From Alphaproteobacteria bacterium (GTDB taxonomy: Bacteria; Pseudomonadota; Alphaproteobacteria; DSM-16000; Inquilinaceae): a stretch of 64,000 nt of DNA. Shown here in pieces: positions 55,132-63,133 of the stretch. Where the stretch lies: positions 97,760 to 161,759 of the forward strand of contig JANQGH010000009.1 in assembly GCA_028277405.1 (NCBI GenBank). Direction: 5' to 3'. The first letter of the stretch is position 1; each line of letters starts with the position of its first letter. The position numbers and the translations under genes are program-made. The notes under the pieces were generated by a model. That model was given only the letters and a program-made list of their open reading frames with translations. It searched no databases and had not been told where the DNA came from.

Positions 55132-55605
55132 CTAGTCGGCGCGGCCTAGCTCCACCGTCTTTGCGCCGTTCCATCGGATGTCGCGGCAGGCCTCTTGAAA
55201 CGGCGCGAGATTTTCCGTGATGCGGCCGAAAATCGTCACCGGGGTCCAGCCCAGCGGGCCGAAGGTGCGGCCGCCATTGTCGTAAAAGATGCCGATCTCC
55301 CACAGGTCGAAGTCGAGACCGCGCATCATGTTCTTGGTCTGATAGAAAAACAGGCAGTCACCGGCACTGGTGATGCAATCCTGGTTTTCGGCCGGCAGCG
55401 CCTTCGGGTCGAACGTTTGCGCCTCTTCCGGCAGGCCCAACATGATCTCCGGCCCGGCATACATGGCGTGCAGGGCCGGCGACTGGATCGGCTTTGCCAG
55501 CGCGTCCCAAATCGCGCTGCTGGTGACGGGTGCCGCATCCTCATTCAGGGTGATGGTCGCCCGCACGTCGGTATCGATGAAGCTGGCATAGAGACGTCGG
55601 GCCAT
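55132..55605 (-). CDS. DUF3830-like protein
   Basis: 157-aa protein matching the DUF3830 pattern (cyclophilin-like fold): an N-terminal strand, AIWDALAKPIQSPALHAMYA, AENQDCITSAGDCLFFYQTK, GGRTFGPLGWTPVTIFGRIT, and the ending DIRWNGAKTVELGR. No reaction is known for the family. It leads the Pot-like operon. ATG 55605 is preferred (AAGGATG upstream); the longer in-frame extension runs into the LysR gene's DNA. Confidence 0.65.
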   Translation of the reverse strand: MARRLYASFIDTDVRATITLNEDAAPVTSSAIWDALAKPIQSPALHAMYAGPEIMLGLPEEAQTFDPKALPAENQDCITSAGDCLFFYQTKNMMRGLDFDLWEIGIFYDNGGRTFGPLGWTPVTIFGRITENLAPFQEACRDIRWNGAKTVELGRAD

Positions 55606-55681
55606 GCGGATCGCATCCTTGTTGATTGATAGCCTGATGCTCTCAGCCGAGACCGATATTGTCCAATTGGAAGTTTTCGGC

Positions 55682-55706
55682 AAAACCGATAGATCTTCTT
55701 TATCGG
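55682..55706 (-). terminator. Intrinsic terminator of the LysR gene
   Basis: On the minus strand an 8-bp stem (55706-55699 with 55693-55686, one G-U pair, 5-nt loop) is followed at once by four Ts. It overlaps the LysR stop codon and separates LysR from the DUF3830-Pot operon, so that operon needs its own promoter in 55606-55681. Confidence 0.55.
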
Positions 55707-56623
55707 CTTGGGACCCAGCCAAAGCCGTTCGGCAAGGTCCGACACAGGTCGGACGCCACCTCGCGCGCCTTGTCGATAACCGCCTCATTGACCGGCGACG
55801 GTTGGCCGGCGGCGGCAACGGCGACGATCTCGATCGGGTCCAGCGGCGCTTCGGCATTCAGCCGCACCAAACGGCCTTCGTTGATCGCGGGCAGAAGAGC
55901 AGCCGGCGGCATGGCCGCGATCCCCAGCCCGTCCGACACCAGACGCACCATGGTCATCAGCGAGTTGGCGGTGCTTTTGTGGGCCAGCCAGCCTTCCTGC
56001 CGCTCGAAATAGTGCTCCAGAATGGCGTTCGGCGGGGTCCCGAACGGAAAGGTGATGATCGGCATGCATTCAAGTTCAGCCTTGGCCAGCGGCCGGTCTG
56101 AGGGCGTCATGTCGGGCCCGCCGAACCAGTCCATGGCGAAGGCGCAGATCATCACCTGCCACAGGGTCGGGTCGAACGGCAGGGCAAGGGTGAAGGCGAT
56201 GTTGATCGCGTCGTCGCCCAACTGGGCCAGTAGGTTGGCGGTGGAGTCGACGACGATGTCCAACAGCAGATCGGGGTGTTCCCGCCGCAGCCCCTCGACA
56301 AGGTCCGGCAGCCAGGTCTCCGTCACCGTATCGATGATGCCGATGCGCACCCGGCCCCGGATGGGGCTGGCGGCGGCCAGGTCGGCCTTGGCCTCGGCAT
56401 AGAGCCGGGTGATGCGCTCCGCATAGGGCAGGAACCGCCGGCCTTCCGGTGTCGGCGTGACCTTGGTTGACGCCCGATCCAGCAGTTTGCAGCCCAGCTC
56501 CTTTTCCAGGGTCTGGACTCGGCTCGACATGGCGGGCTGGCTGACATGCAGGCGCTGCGCGGCTTTGCGAAAGCTGCGCAGACGGCACAGCCAGACAAAG
56601 CTTTCCAGATGGCGGATGTTCAC
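55700..56623 (-). CDS. LysR-family transcriptional regulator
   Basis: LysR-type regulator (307 aa). The winged helix-turn-helix at residues about 1-60 reads IRHLESFVWLCRLRSFRKAA then LHVSQPAMSSRVQTLEKELG. The effector domain begins near residue 90 (RVRIGIIDTVTETWLPDLVE). The start is GTG at 56623. It lies between the racemase-like gene and the DUF3830-Pot operon, all leftward, and could control either. Confidence 0.92.
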   Translation of the reverse strand: MNIRHLESFVWLCRLRSFRKAAQRLHVSQPAMSSRVQTLEKELGCKLLDRASTKVTPTPEGRRFLPYAERITRLYAEAKADLAAASPIRGRVRIGIIDTVTETWLPDLVEGLRREHPDLLLDIVVDSTANLLAQLGDDAINIAFTLALPFDPTLWQVMICAFAMDWFGGPDMTPSDRPLAKAELECMPIITFPFGTPPNAILEHYFERQEGWLAHKSTANSLMTMVRLVSDGLGIAAMPPAALLPAINEGRLVRLNAEAPLDPIEIVAVAAAGQPSPVNEAVIDKAREVASDLCRTLPNGFGWVPSR

Positions 56624-56664
56624 TGGCCCGACCCCGATGCGAACGGTCGGCCAGCTTAAGCCCG

Positions 56665-57462
56665 TCAGGCGTTTTCGGCCAAGGCGGGGATCTGGGCCAA
56701 CCGGCCCTGCCAGCCGCTCAGCAGCGGGTCGGCCGTCGTCGGCGTCCAGCCCATCACGTGATGGCTGAGACGCCACGCCAGGCAATAGTTTGACGACACG
56801 ATCGGCACGCCCAAGCGGTCGCGCGCCTGGTCGATCACCTTTAGCGACGGCATGCCCGTGCCCGTCAGCAGCAGGGCGTCGGCGCCGTTCAGATCGAACC
56901 GCTCAAGCGCGCCCAACGCGGTATCGGCGGTGATGCCATAGATAGCCCGCGTGTCGCCCGTACCGATATCGATCGTGGTGTGGGCGGTGATCGTCAGCCC
57001 GTTGTCGCGCCAGAAATCCAGGCTGGCCTCGCCCAGCTTGCCGGGGTAGGGCGCGGCGATCGCGATCGACGCAATGCCCAGCGTTTTGCAGGTCTGCAGC
57101 AAGGCCTCCGCCGCCGACTCCACCGGGCAGCCCAGCATCTCGGCGGTCTTGTCCTGGATGGCCAGGGCCCGGTCGCGACCGACCAGATAGGTCGAGCCGG
57201 TGCAGGCAAAGCCGAACCCGCGCAGTTTCATCGTGTCGAACCGCGCCGCGTAGTCGGGCAGGCGTTCGATATAGTCGACCAGCCGCTGCAAACTGTCCGA
57301 CGCATCGCTGGTCAGCCGCACCATGTGCAGCGCGGCACCCGGCGGCATCAGCAGCGCCATCTCCGGCTCCACGGTCGGATTGGCCTGCGGGGTGGCAATG
57401 CCGATCCGGCCCCGGGTGGCATAGTCGGGTGCGTGATCGGCAACGGAAACGCCTTTTGGCAT
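56665..57462 (-). CDS. Asp/Glu racemase-superfamily protein (maleate-isomerase/decarboxylase-like)
   Basis: Member of the Asp/Glu/hydantoin racemase superfamily (265 aa), nearest to the maleate isomerase/arylmalonate decarboxylase/EutA group: RIGIATPQANPTVEPEM, GFGFACTGSTYLVG, VPIVSSNYCLAWRL. The first catalytic cysteine is present (Cys87). At the second catalytic position, in LLLTGTGMPSLKVID, Thr/Gly stands where maleate isomerase has Cys, so classical two-cysteine isomerisation may not work. Cys227 is in a motif that normally reads SNQ. It follows the FAD monooxygenase gene by 19 bp. Confidence 0.82.
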   Translation of the reverse strand: MPKGVSVADHAPDYATRGRIGIATPQANPTVEPEMALLMPPGAALHMVRLTSDASDSLQRLVDYIERLPDYAARFDTMKLRGFGFACTGSTYLVGRDRALAIQDKTAEMLGCPVESAAEALLQTCKTLGIASIAIAAPYPGKLGEASLDFWRDNGLTITAHTTIDIGTGDTRAIYGITADTALGALERFDLNGADALLLTGTGMPSLKVIDQARDRLGVPIVSSNYCLAWRLSHHVMGWTPTTADPLLSGWQGRLAQIPALAENA

Positions 57463-57481
57463 TGATACGGTGCTCCGTTTG

Positions 57482-58678
57482 CTAGGTCACGGCGGCTGCT
57501 TGGCGCAGGCCGTCGATCATTGAACTGCGCAGCAGGAAACCCTTTGCCTTGACCGGATCGTCGGCAATGGCCTGAAGCTCGGCGAGATGGGCACGGCGCC
57601 GTTCCGGATCGCGTTCCTGCATGCGGGCGCGGTTGCGGTCGGCTTGGGCCAGGATCTGCTTTTCGGCGATCGGGCGTCTTTGGCGCACGTAGCGGTCCAG
57701 CAGGCCGGGATCGGCGCCGCGCCAGACCTGGATCAGCAGGTCGGTCAGGCAAAACGCGTCGTGGATGCCGCCATTCATGCCCATGCCGCCCGACGGGCTG
57801 TTCAGATGGGCCGCGTCGCCGGCCAGGAGAATGCGCCCGACCCGATAGTTCTCGACGATGCGCTGATGAATGCGGTAGGGCCGCACCTCCAGGACTTCGT
57901 AAGGTTCGGGCGTTGCGACGATCCGCTGCAGCTTCGCCTCCATCGCCGCCGGCGCCAGTGCCTGTTCCACCGTCTCCCCCTCGTCGGGATAGAGGCTGGC
58001 GCGCCAAACGCCGGGCAGCCGAAGCAGTGAAAATGTGCCGTCCTTCGACCAGACATAGTTGACGTTGGACAGCCCCTCCAGATGGTCGTGGAACGGGAAG
58101 GTCGTGGTCGCCAGGAACGTGGTTTCCGGATAGGTCTTGCCAGACAGTTTCAGGTCAACAGCGTCGCGGACCGTGCTCTTCGCCCCGTCGGCGGCGATCA
58201 TGTAGGCACCGCGCAATTGCTCAATCTCGCCGTCGACCTCGACCGTGGCCATGACGCCGTCGGCATCCTGCTCGACGCCGGTGACCTTCGCGGAAAAGCG
58301 GGTCTCCGTGTCGCCATTGCGGGTCAGCCAGTCCAAGGCAAAGCCGCCGAACTTGTGCTGTTCGCACTGCAGGCGGTAGGGATGGTCGGTTTCCTCCGAC
58401 AGGATCGAAAGGTCGAAGACCGCGCGATCGCTGGTCTCGTGATCGCGAATCTGCCAGGTTGGCGAGATCAGTCCGGCCTCGATCAGCCGATCGGTCAGAC
58501 CGTAGGGCTGCAGCATGTCCAAGGTCGGCGGATGCCAGGTCGAGGCGCGCAGATCGTGCGGCAAGCCGGGGCCGGCCTCGCACAGAACGGTGGGGATGCC
58601 GGCCTCTGACAGCCGGATCGCTGAGATCAGGCCCACGGGTCCCGCCCCGACGATGATCACCCGCTGCGTATCCGCCAT
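57482..58678 (-). CDS. FAD-dependent monooxygenase (single-component aromatic hydroxylase type)
   Basis: Flavoprotein hydroxylase (398 aa). The FAD motif is IIVGAGPVGLISAIRLSEAG, the DG motif is IAADGAKSTVRDAVDL, and the GD motif is LLAGDAAHLNSPSGGMGMNG. It lacks the C-terminal extension of the hydroxylase at 45786, matching the size of p-hydroxybenzoate and 6-hydroxynicotinate hydroxylases. The start is ATG at 58678. A GntR-type palindrome lies 23 bp upstream. It probably forms an operon with the racemase-like gene. Confidence 0.9.
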   Translation of the reverse strand: MADTQRVIIVGAGPVGLISAIRLSEAGIPTVLCEAGPGLPHDLRASTWHPPTLDMLQPYGLTDRLIEAGLISPTWQIRDHETSDRAVFDLSILSEETDHPYRLQCEQHKFGGFALDWLTRNGDTETRFSAKVTGVEQDADGVMATVEVDGEIEQLRGAYMIAADGAKSTVRDAVDLKLSGKTYPETTFLATTTFPFHDHLEGLSNVNYVWSKDGTFSLLRLPGVWRASLYPDEGETVEQALAPAAMEAKLQRIVATPEPYEVLEVRPYRIHQRIVENYRVGRILLAGDAAHLNSPSGGMGMNGGIHDAFCLTDLLIQVWRGADPGLLDRYVRQRRPIAEKQILAQADRNRARMQERDPERRRAHLAELQAIADDPVKAKGFLLRSSMIDGLRQAAAVT

Positions 58679-58700
58679 ATCCCGCCATCCTTAGAAAATT

Positions 58701-58718
58701 TGTATCTATTATGATACA
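58701..58718. promoter_or_regulatory. GntR-type 18-bp operator, site 5
   Basis: TGTATCTATTATGATACA, with perfect 6-bp outer arms TGTATC/GATACA at the common 18-bp length. It lies directly upstream of the FAD monooxygenase gene. Confidence 0.65.
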
Positions 58719-58753
58719 TTTCGGCCGGCGGTCCAGCGGGGAGTGGTTTCTTT

Positions 58754-59371
58754 CTATTGGCTGTTCGGCAATGCCCAGGGGCGTCTGGCGCGATCCAACG
58801 CGACCCAATCGGCGATCTCCTGCCGGTGGCGCAAGGTCAGATCGACATCGTCGCGCCCCTCGATCAACTGGGTTTTGTGATTGGGCAACACGTCGAACGG
58901 CAGTTTGTGGCCGTCCAGATCGATGGTCTGGCTCGGCAGGTCCACGGTGATGGACCGGCCCGGCTGTGTCTCAGCCGCGGCGATCAGCCGTCGGGCGGCC
59001 TCATCGTCGACACGCGCCGGCAGCAGCCCGTTTTTCACGGCGTTGTTGGTGAAGATGTCGCCGAAGCTGGGCGCGATCACGCAGCGCAGCCCGAAATCTA
59101 CCAGCGCGTAGACCGCCGCCTCGCGCGACGAGCCACCGCCGAAATTGCGCCCGGCCACCATGATCTGGGCGCCCGCATAGGCGGTATCATCAAGGGCGAT
59201 CCCGCCGCGCGGCTGTCCCTGCTCGTCGAAACGGACATCGCGCAGGAGATAGTCGCCATAGCCCTCGGCACGGGATTTGCGCATGAAGCGCGCCGGGATG
59301 ATCTGATCGGTATCGACGTTGGCCATGGGCAGAGGCACGACGACGGCGGAGAGTGTTGTGAAGGGCTGCAT
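58754..59371 (-). CDS. LeuD-like small subunit of an aconitase-family hydratase
   Basis: Swivelling domain subunit (205 aa): PMANVDTDQIIPARFM, AGRNFGGGSSREAAVYALVD and FGDIFTNNAVKNGLLPARV match isopropylmalate isomerase small subunits. ATG 59371 was chosen 10 bp after the LeuC-like stop. No other leucine gene is present, so a catabolic role as a maleate, citraconate or dimethylmaleate hydratase is at least as likely as leucine synthesis. Confidence 0.9.
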   Translation of the reverse strand: MQPFTTLSAVVVPLPMANVDTDQIIPARFMRKSRAEGYGDYLLRDVRFDEQGQPRGGIALDDTAYAGAQIMVAGRNFGGGSSREAAVYALVDFGLRCVIAPSFGDIFTNNAVKNGLLPARVDDEAARRLIAAAETQPGRSITVDLPSQTIDLDGHKLPFDVLPNHKTQLIEGRDDVDLTLRHRQEIADWVALDRARRPWALPNSQ

Positions 59372-59381
59372 CGGGTCCCGC

Positions 59382-60803
59382 CTACTTCCCGCCGCGCTCG
59401 GCCAGCATGGGTCTGACATCGGTCAAATGGCCGGCGACGGCGGCGGCCGCGACCATGGCCGGCGACATCAGATGCGTGCGGGCACCGGGTCCCTGACGGC
59501 CGCGGAAGTTGCGGTTGGTGGTCGACGCGCAGCGCACGCCGGGCGGCACGATATCGCCGTTCATGCTGACGCACATCGAACAGCCGCTATCGACCCATTC
59601 CAGGCCGGCTGACGTGAAGATCCGGTCGAGGCCTTCTTCCTCCGCCTGGCGCTTGACGGCCTGTGATCCGGGCGAAACGAGACCGGGCACCCTGGCGCGC
59701 CGACCGGACAAGACCGACGCCGCGCTGCGCAGATCCTCAATCCTGGCGTTGGTGCACGAACCGATGAAGACATGGTCGATCGCGATGCTTTTCAGCGGCG
59801 CGCCCGGCTTCAAATCCATGTAGTCGAGCGCCAATTCAAGATGCCGGCCCTGTTCCTCGCTCGTGGCCGAGGCTGGCGTTGGCACGCTCCCGGTAATGGG
59901 CAGCGCGTCTTCCGGACTGATGCCCCAGGTCACGATCGGCGCTATTTCCGCCGCGTCCAGGGCGATCTCCGCGTCGAACTCCGCCCCGTCGTCGCTCGTG
60001 AGCAGCCGCCAGTCCTCAACCGCGCGTTCGTACAGGGACCCGTCCGGCGCATAGGGCCGGACGGCCAAATAGGCGAACGTGGTCTCGTCCGGCGCCACCA
60101 TGCCGAAGCGTGCACCCGCCTCGATGGTCATGTTGCACAGGGTCATCCGCCCCGCCATCGACAGGTCGCGGATGGTCGACCCGGCATATTCCACGGCGTG
60201 GCCGGCGGCCCCGTTGGCGCCGATTCGGGCAATGATCGACAGAATGACGTCCTTGGCGCCGATGCCGTCGGCCAGATCACCCTCGACGGTGATCCGCATC
60301 GGCTTCGGCCGCCTTTGCCACAATGTCTGGGTTGCCAGCACATGCGACACATCCGAGGCGCCGATGCCGAAGGCGAGCGCCCCGAAGGCGCCATGGGTTG
60401 CCGTGTGGCTGTCGCCACAGACGATCGACAGGCCCGGCAGGGTCAGTCCCTGTTCAGGTCCGACCACATGGACGATGCCCTGGCGCGGGTCGTCCAGGCC
60501 GAACATCTGCAGCCGGTGGTCGGCGGCATTCTCGGCCAACTGGTCGATCATCCGCGCGACGTCCGGGTCGGCCGCGCCCTTCTGGCGCTGACGGGTGGGT
60601 ACGTAGTGGTCGGCGATCGCGAAAGTCAGATCGGGCCGCGCGACCTTGCCTTGGCGCGCCCGCAGCTTGTCGAAGGCATGGAACGAGCCTTCATGCACGA
60701 AGTGCCGGTCGATCCAGAGCAGGATGTGATCCTCATCCTCCTCCAGAATGTCGTGGCTGCGCCACAGCTTGTCGAACAGGGTCAGCGGTCTGCCGGTTGT
60801 CAC
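59382..60803 (-). CDS. LeuC-like large subunit of an aconitase-family hydratase
   Basis: [4Fe-4S] large subunit (473 aa). The cluster cysteines lie in FIGSCTNARIEDL and SGCSMCVSMNGD. LPGLSIVCGDSHTATHGAFG and ATQTLWQRRPKPMRI fit LeuC. The start is GTG at 60803; longer extensions overlap the SnoaL-like gene. It is downstream of the SnoaL-like gene and next to the LeuD-like subunit. Isopropylmalate isomerase, maleate hydratase and dimethylmaleate hydratase all have this architecture. Confidence 0.9.
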   Translation of the reverse strand: MTTGRPLTLFDKLWRSHDILEEDEDHILLWIDRHFVHEGSFHAFDKLRARQGKVARPDLTFAIADHYVPTRQRQKGAADPDVARMIDQLAENAADHRLQMFGLDDPRQGIVHVVGPEQGLTLPGLSIVCGDSHTATHGAFGALAFGIGASDVSHVLATQTLWQRRPKPMRITVEGDLADGIGAKDVILSIIARIGANGAAGHAVEYAGSTIRDLSMAGRMTLCNMTIEAGARFGMVAPDETTFAYLAVRPYAPDGSLYERAVEDWRLLTSDDGAEFDAEIALDAAEIAPIVTWGISPEDALPITGSVPTPASATSEEQGRHLELALDYMDLKPGAPLKSIAIDHVFIGSCTNARIEDLRSAASVLSGRRARVPGLVSPGSQAVKRQAEEEGLDRIFTSAGLEWVDSGCSMCVSMNGDIVPPGVRCASTTNRNFRGRQGPGARTHLMSPAMVAAAAVAGHLTDVRPMLAERGGK

Positions 60804-61213
60804 CTGGCACCACCCTGATGTTCCGCCAAATCGTTCCAGACGTCTTGCTGAACGATGACACCGTCGCTGAGCACAAAGCGATCGATGAAGCGGATGCCAT
60901 CGAATTCCGAACCGTCCGGCCACTCTCCATAAAGCGTACCGATGACGTAGACGGTTTTCGTGGCCTCGTTGCTTGTTGTTTCGGTTTGCTCGATTCGCTT
61001 CTTGACGCGTCGGTATCGGCTGGCGGCCCAAGCGACCAGGTCCTCCAGGCGCGTCATCTTGCGCCCGCCGGGAAAGACCATCGCGAAGTCGGTCGCCAGC
61101 ATGGACCGTGCCGTTTCAAGGTCTCGCGCCTCCATGGCGGCCAGAAAGGCGCGCACTGTTGCTGCCGCTGTCTCCGGCCCTGCAGCGCTTCGTTGGCCCT
61201 CGGTCATACCCAT
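60800..61213 (-). CDS. SnoaL-like (NTF2-fold) protein
   Basis: 137-aa protein with an NTF2-like pattern: an N-terminal helix AAATVRAFLAAMEARDLETA, then strands ending RFVLSDGVIVQQDVWNDLAE. SnoaL-type proteins are small isomerases, hydratases or ligand carriers; no catalytic residues can be assigned. ATG 61213 (or 61207, two codons later) is chosen because an 18-bp operator lies 37 bp upstream and the region beyond overlaps the divergent regulator gene. The 3' end overlaps the LeuC-like start by 4 bp. Confidence 0.75.
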   Translation of the reverse strand: MGMTEGQRSAAGPETAAATVRAFLAAMEARDLETARSMLATDFAMVFPGGRKMTRLEDLVAWAASRYRRVKKRIEQTETTSNEATKTVYVIGTLYGEWPDGSEFDGIRFIDRFVLSDGVIVQQDVWNDLAEHQGGAR

Positions 61214-61249
61214 TCGATACCCGGCATTGTTTGACTTCGACGGAGAAGC

Positions 61250-61267
61250 TGTACCATATTTAAGACA
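61250..61267. promoter_or_regulatory. GntR-type 18-bp operator, site 6
   Basis: TGTACCATATTTAAGACA, with TGT and AAGACA ends at the common 18-bp length; the inner arms are imperfect. It lies between the SnoaL-LeuC-LeuD operon and the divergent GntR/UTRA regulator 2. Confidence 0.6.
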
Positions 61268-61340
61268 GATTCCAGCGGCCCTACAAGCGGGGCCCAAAGA
61301 TGGGTGGCGAAAGCGCCGCAGGTTAAGGAGCGTCGGTCGG

Positions 61341-62153
61341 GTGGCACAGAACGTTTCGGCAGAAGGGCTGGAGCCAACCAAGTCCCGCACCATGTTTCTG
61401 GCGCTCGGCGACGCGATATCCAATGGCACGTTTCCTCCGGGTTCTCGCCTGCCGGGCGAGTTGAAGCTGGCCGAACAGTTCAACGTTTCCCGGGTCACCG
61501 TGCGCCGGGCGATGGCCGAACTGGAACGCATGGGCATGGTCGACCGCAAGCCTGGTGTCGGCACGGTTGTCGCGGATCGCGGTGGCGTGCAGCCGGTCGT
61601 GGCGGATTTCACCAACGTGCTCGGCCATCTGTTGGAGATGGGGCGTAAGACGACCGCGCGGCTATTGGAGTTTGGCTATGGCCAGCCGCCTGAGCCGGTC
61701 CGCGTGGCCCTGAGACTGGGCGAAGACGAACAAGCGCAGCGGTCCGTGCGTGTCCGTGTTGTCGACGGCGAGCCATTTTCGTATCTGACTGCCTATGTGC
61801 CCGAGGCGATCGGCGCGACTTATGACCGCGACGATTTGGCCAAGACGTCATTGCTGGCGCTGTTGGAACGCAGCGGTGTCGAGGTGGACCATGCCGAACA
61901 GACGGTCACGGCAACCCTGTCGACGCCGACGACGGCCAAGGCCTTGACCATCGGGGTTGGGGAACCGCTCTTGGCAGTGACTCGAACCGTTTTCGATCCG
62001 CAAGGACGGGGTGTGGAGCACCTGCAGGCGCTCTACCGGCCCAACCACTATCGCTTGCAGATCGCGTTGAACCGGGTGGACGCCGGCGGCACGCGCCAGT
62101 GGGCGCCGGTTGCCGAAACCTCTATGGGCTCCAGCAAAAAGCAAGACCCTTGA
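61341..62153 (+). CDS. GntR-family (HutC/UTRA) regulator 2
   Basis: GntR-type repressor (270 aa) from GTG 61341, with AAGGAG ten bases upstream. The helix-turn-helix is LAEQFNVSRVTVRRAMAELE; the C-terminal UTRA domain ends RVDAGGTRQWAPVA. It is paralogous to the regulator at 42583. Its own promoter carries an 18-bp site. It is divergent from the SnoaL-LeuC-LeuD operon and upstream of the lyase gene. Confidence 0.9.
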   Translation: MAQNVSAEGLEPTKSRTMFLALGDAISNGTFPPGSRLPGELKLAEQFNVSRVTVRRAMAELERMGMVDRKPGVGTVVADRGGVQPVVADFTNVLGHLLEMGRKTTARLLEFGYGQPPEPVRVALRLGEDEQAQRSVRVRVVDGEPFSYLTAYVPEAIGATYDRDDLAKTSLLALLERSGVEVDHAEQTVTATLSTPTTAKALTIGVGEPLLAVTRTVFDPQGRGVEHLQALYRPNHYRLQIALNRVDAGGTRQWAPVAETSMGSSKKQDP

Positions 62154-62167
62154 ACAGTTTTCCGTTT

Positions 62168-62195
62168 CGGGCGGGCCGCTGCCGGCCGCAGCCCG
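62168..62195 (+). terminator. Possible terminator hairpin
   Basis: Stem-loop with outer arms 62168-62172/62191-62195 and inner arms 62174-62178/62183-62187, 15 bp after the regulator's stop. No clear T-run follows, so termination before the lyase gene is uncertain. Confidence 0.35.
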
Positions 62196-62233
62196 ATCAT
62201 CTTTGAAATTAAGTCGATTCAGGACGCAACTCT

Positions 62234-63133
62234 GTGATACCGCCAAATTCGCTTCGACACAGGCTGACCCAGCGCGACATCTTGCTGGTGCCCGGTGTCT
62301 ATGACGCGCTGACCGCCAGCCTGGCGGTCGCGGCCGGGTTTGAAGCCGTCTACCTATCTGGTGCGGCGGTTTCCTACACCCGTCTGGGCAGGCCCGATAT
62401 TGGCCTGACATCCGTTACCGAGATGGCCGAAACGTTGGCCCTTATCCGTGATCGGATTGACCTGCCGGTGATCATCGACGCCGACAATGGCTTCGGCAAT
62501 GCGCTGAACGCCCAGCGCACGATGCGCACCTATGAACGCGCCGGGGCCAACGCCTTGCAGATCGAGGACCAGGCCTATCCCAAGCGCTGTGGCCATCTTC
62601 AGGACAAGGCGCTGATCCCGCTGGACGAGATGGCCGGCAAGATCGCCGCCTGCGCCGACGCCCGGCACTCGGACGACACGCTCATCATCGCACGCACGGA
62701 TGCGGTCGCCGTCGAAGGTTTTGACGCGGCAATGGATCGGGCCGAGGCTTATCATTCCGCCGGCGCCGACATGCTGTTCGTCGAGGCGCCCCAATCGCAC
62801 GAGCAGATGGTTCAGATCGCCGAGCGGTTCGGCGGGCGCGTGCCCTTGATGGCCAACATGGTGGAAGGTGGCAAGACGCCCTTGTTGGACGCCGGAACCC
62901 TGCAGGAGATGGGCTTCGATCTGGTGATCTTCCCCGGCGGCATCGTCCGCGCGCTCGCCCGATCGGCCCAGGACTACTACCAGTCCCTTCACCGCCACCG
63001 ATCGACCGCGCCGTTCCGCGACCGCATGTTCGATTTTGATGCGCTGAATGCGCTGATCGGCACACCAGAAACGTTGGAGGCTGGCAAACGTTACGCCACC
63101 GGGCCTCAGGCCAAGCTTGGGAAAACGGCATGA
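62234..63133 (+). CDS. Isocitrate lyase/PEP mutase family C-C lyase
   Basis: Member of the isocitrate lyase/phosphoenolpyruvate mutase superfamily (299 aa). The active-site motif KRCGH is at residues 117-121 with catalytic Cys119. Other features are GAAVSYTRLGRPDIG, IIDADNGFGN and IARTDAVAVEGFDAAMDRA. The pattern fits 2-methylisocitrate lyase, dimethylmalate lyase or oxaloacetate hydrolase. The start is GTG at 62234. Linked to LeuC/LeuD-like subunits, it suggests hydration of an unsaturated diacid and then cleavage. It overlaps the next gene by 4 bp. Confidence 0.88.
   Translation: MIPPNSLRHRLTQRDILLVPGVYDALTASLAVAAGFEAVYLSGAAVSYTRLGRPDIGLTSVTEMAETLALIRDRIDLPVIIDADNGFGNALNAQRTMRTYERAGANALQIEDQAYPKRCGHLQDKALIPLDEMAGKIAACADARHSDDTLIIARTDAVAVEGFDAAMDRAEAYHSAGADMLFVEAPQSHEQMVQIAERFGGRVPLMANMVEGGKTPLLDAGTLQEMGFDLVIFPGGIVRALARSAQDYYQSLHRHRSTAPFRDRMFDFDALNALIGTPETLEAGKRYATGPQAKLGKTA

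Noticed and set aside
59772..60818. 348-codon plus-strand open frame opposite the LeuC-like gene
   Set aside because: Shadow of a conserved Fe-S enzyme gene; no start signal or motif.
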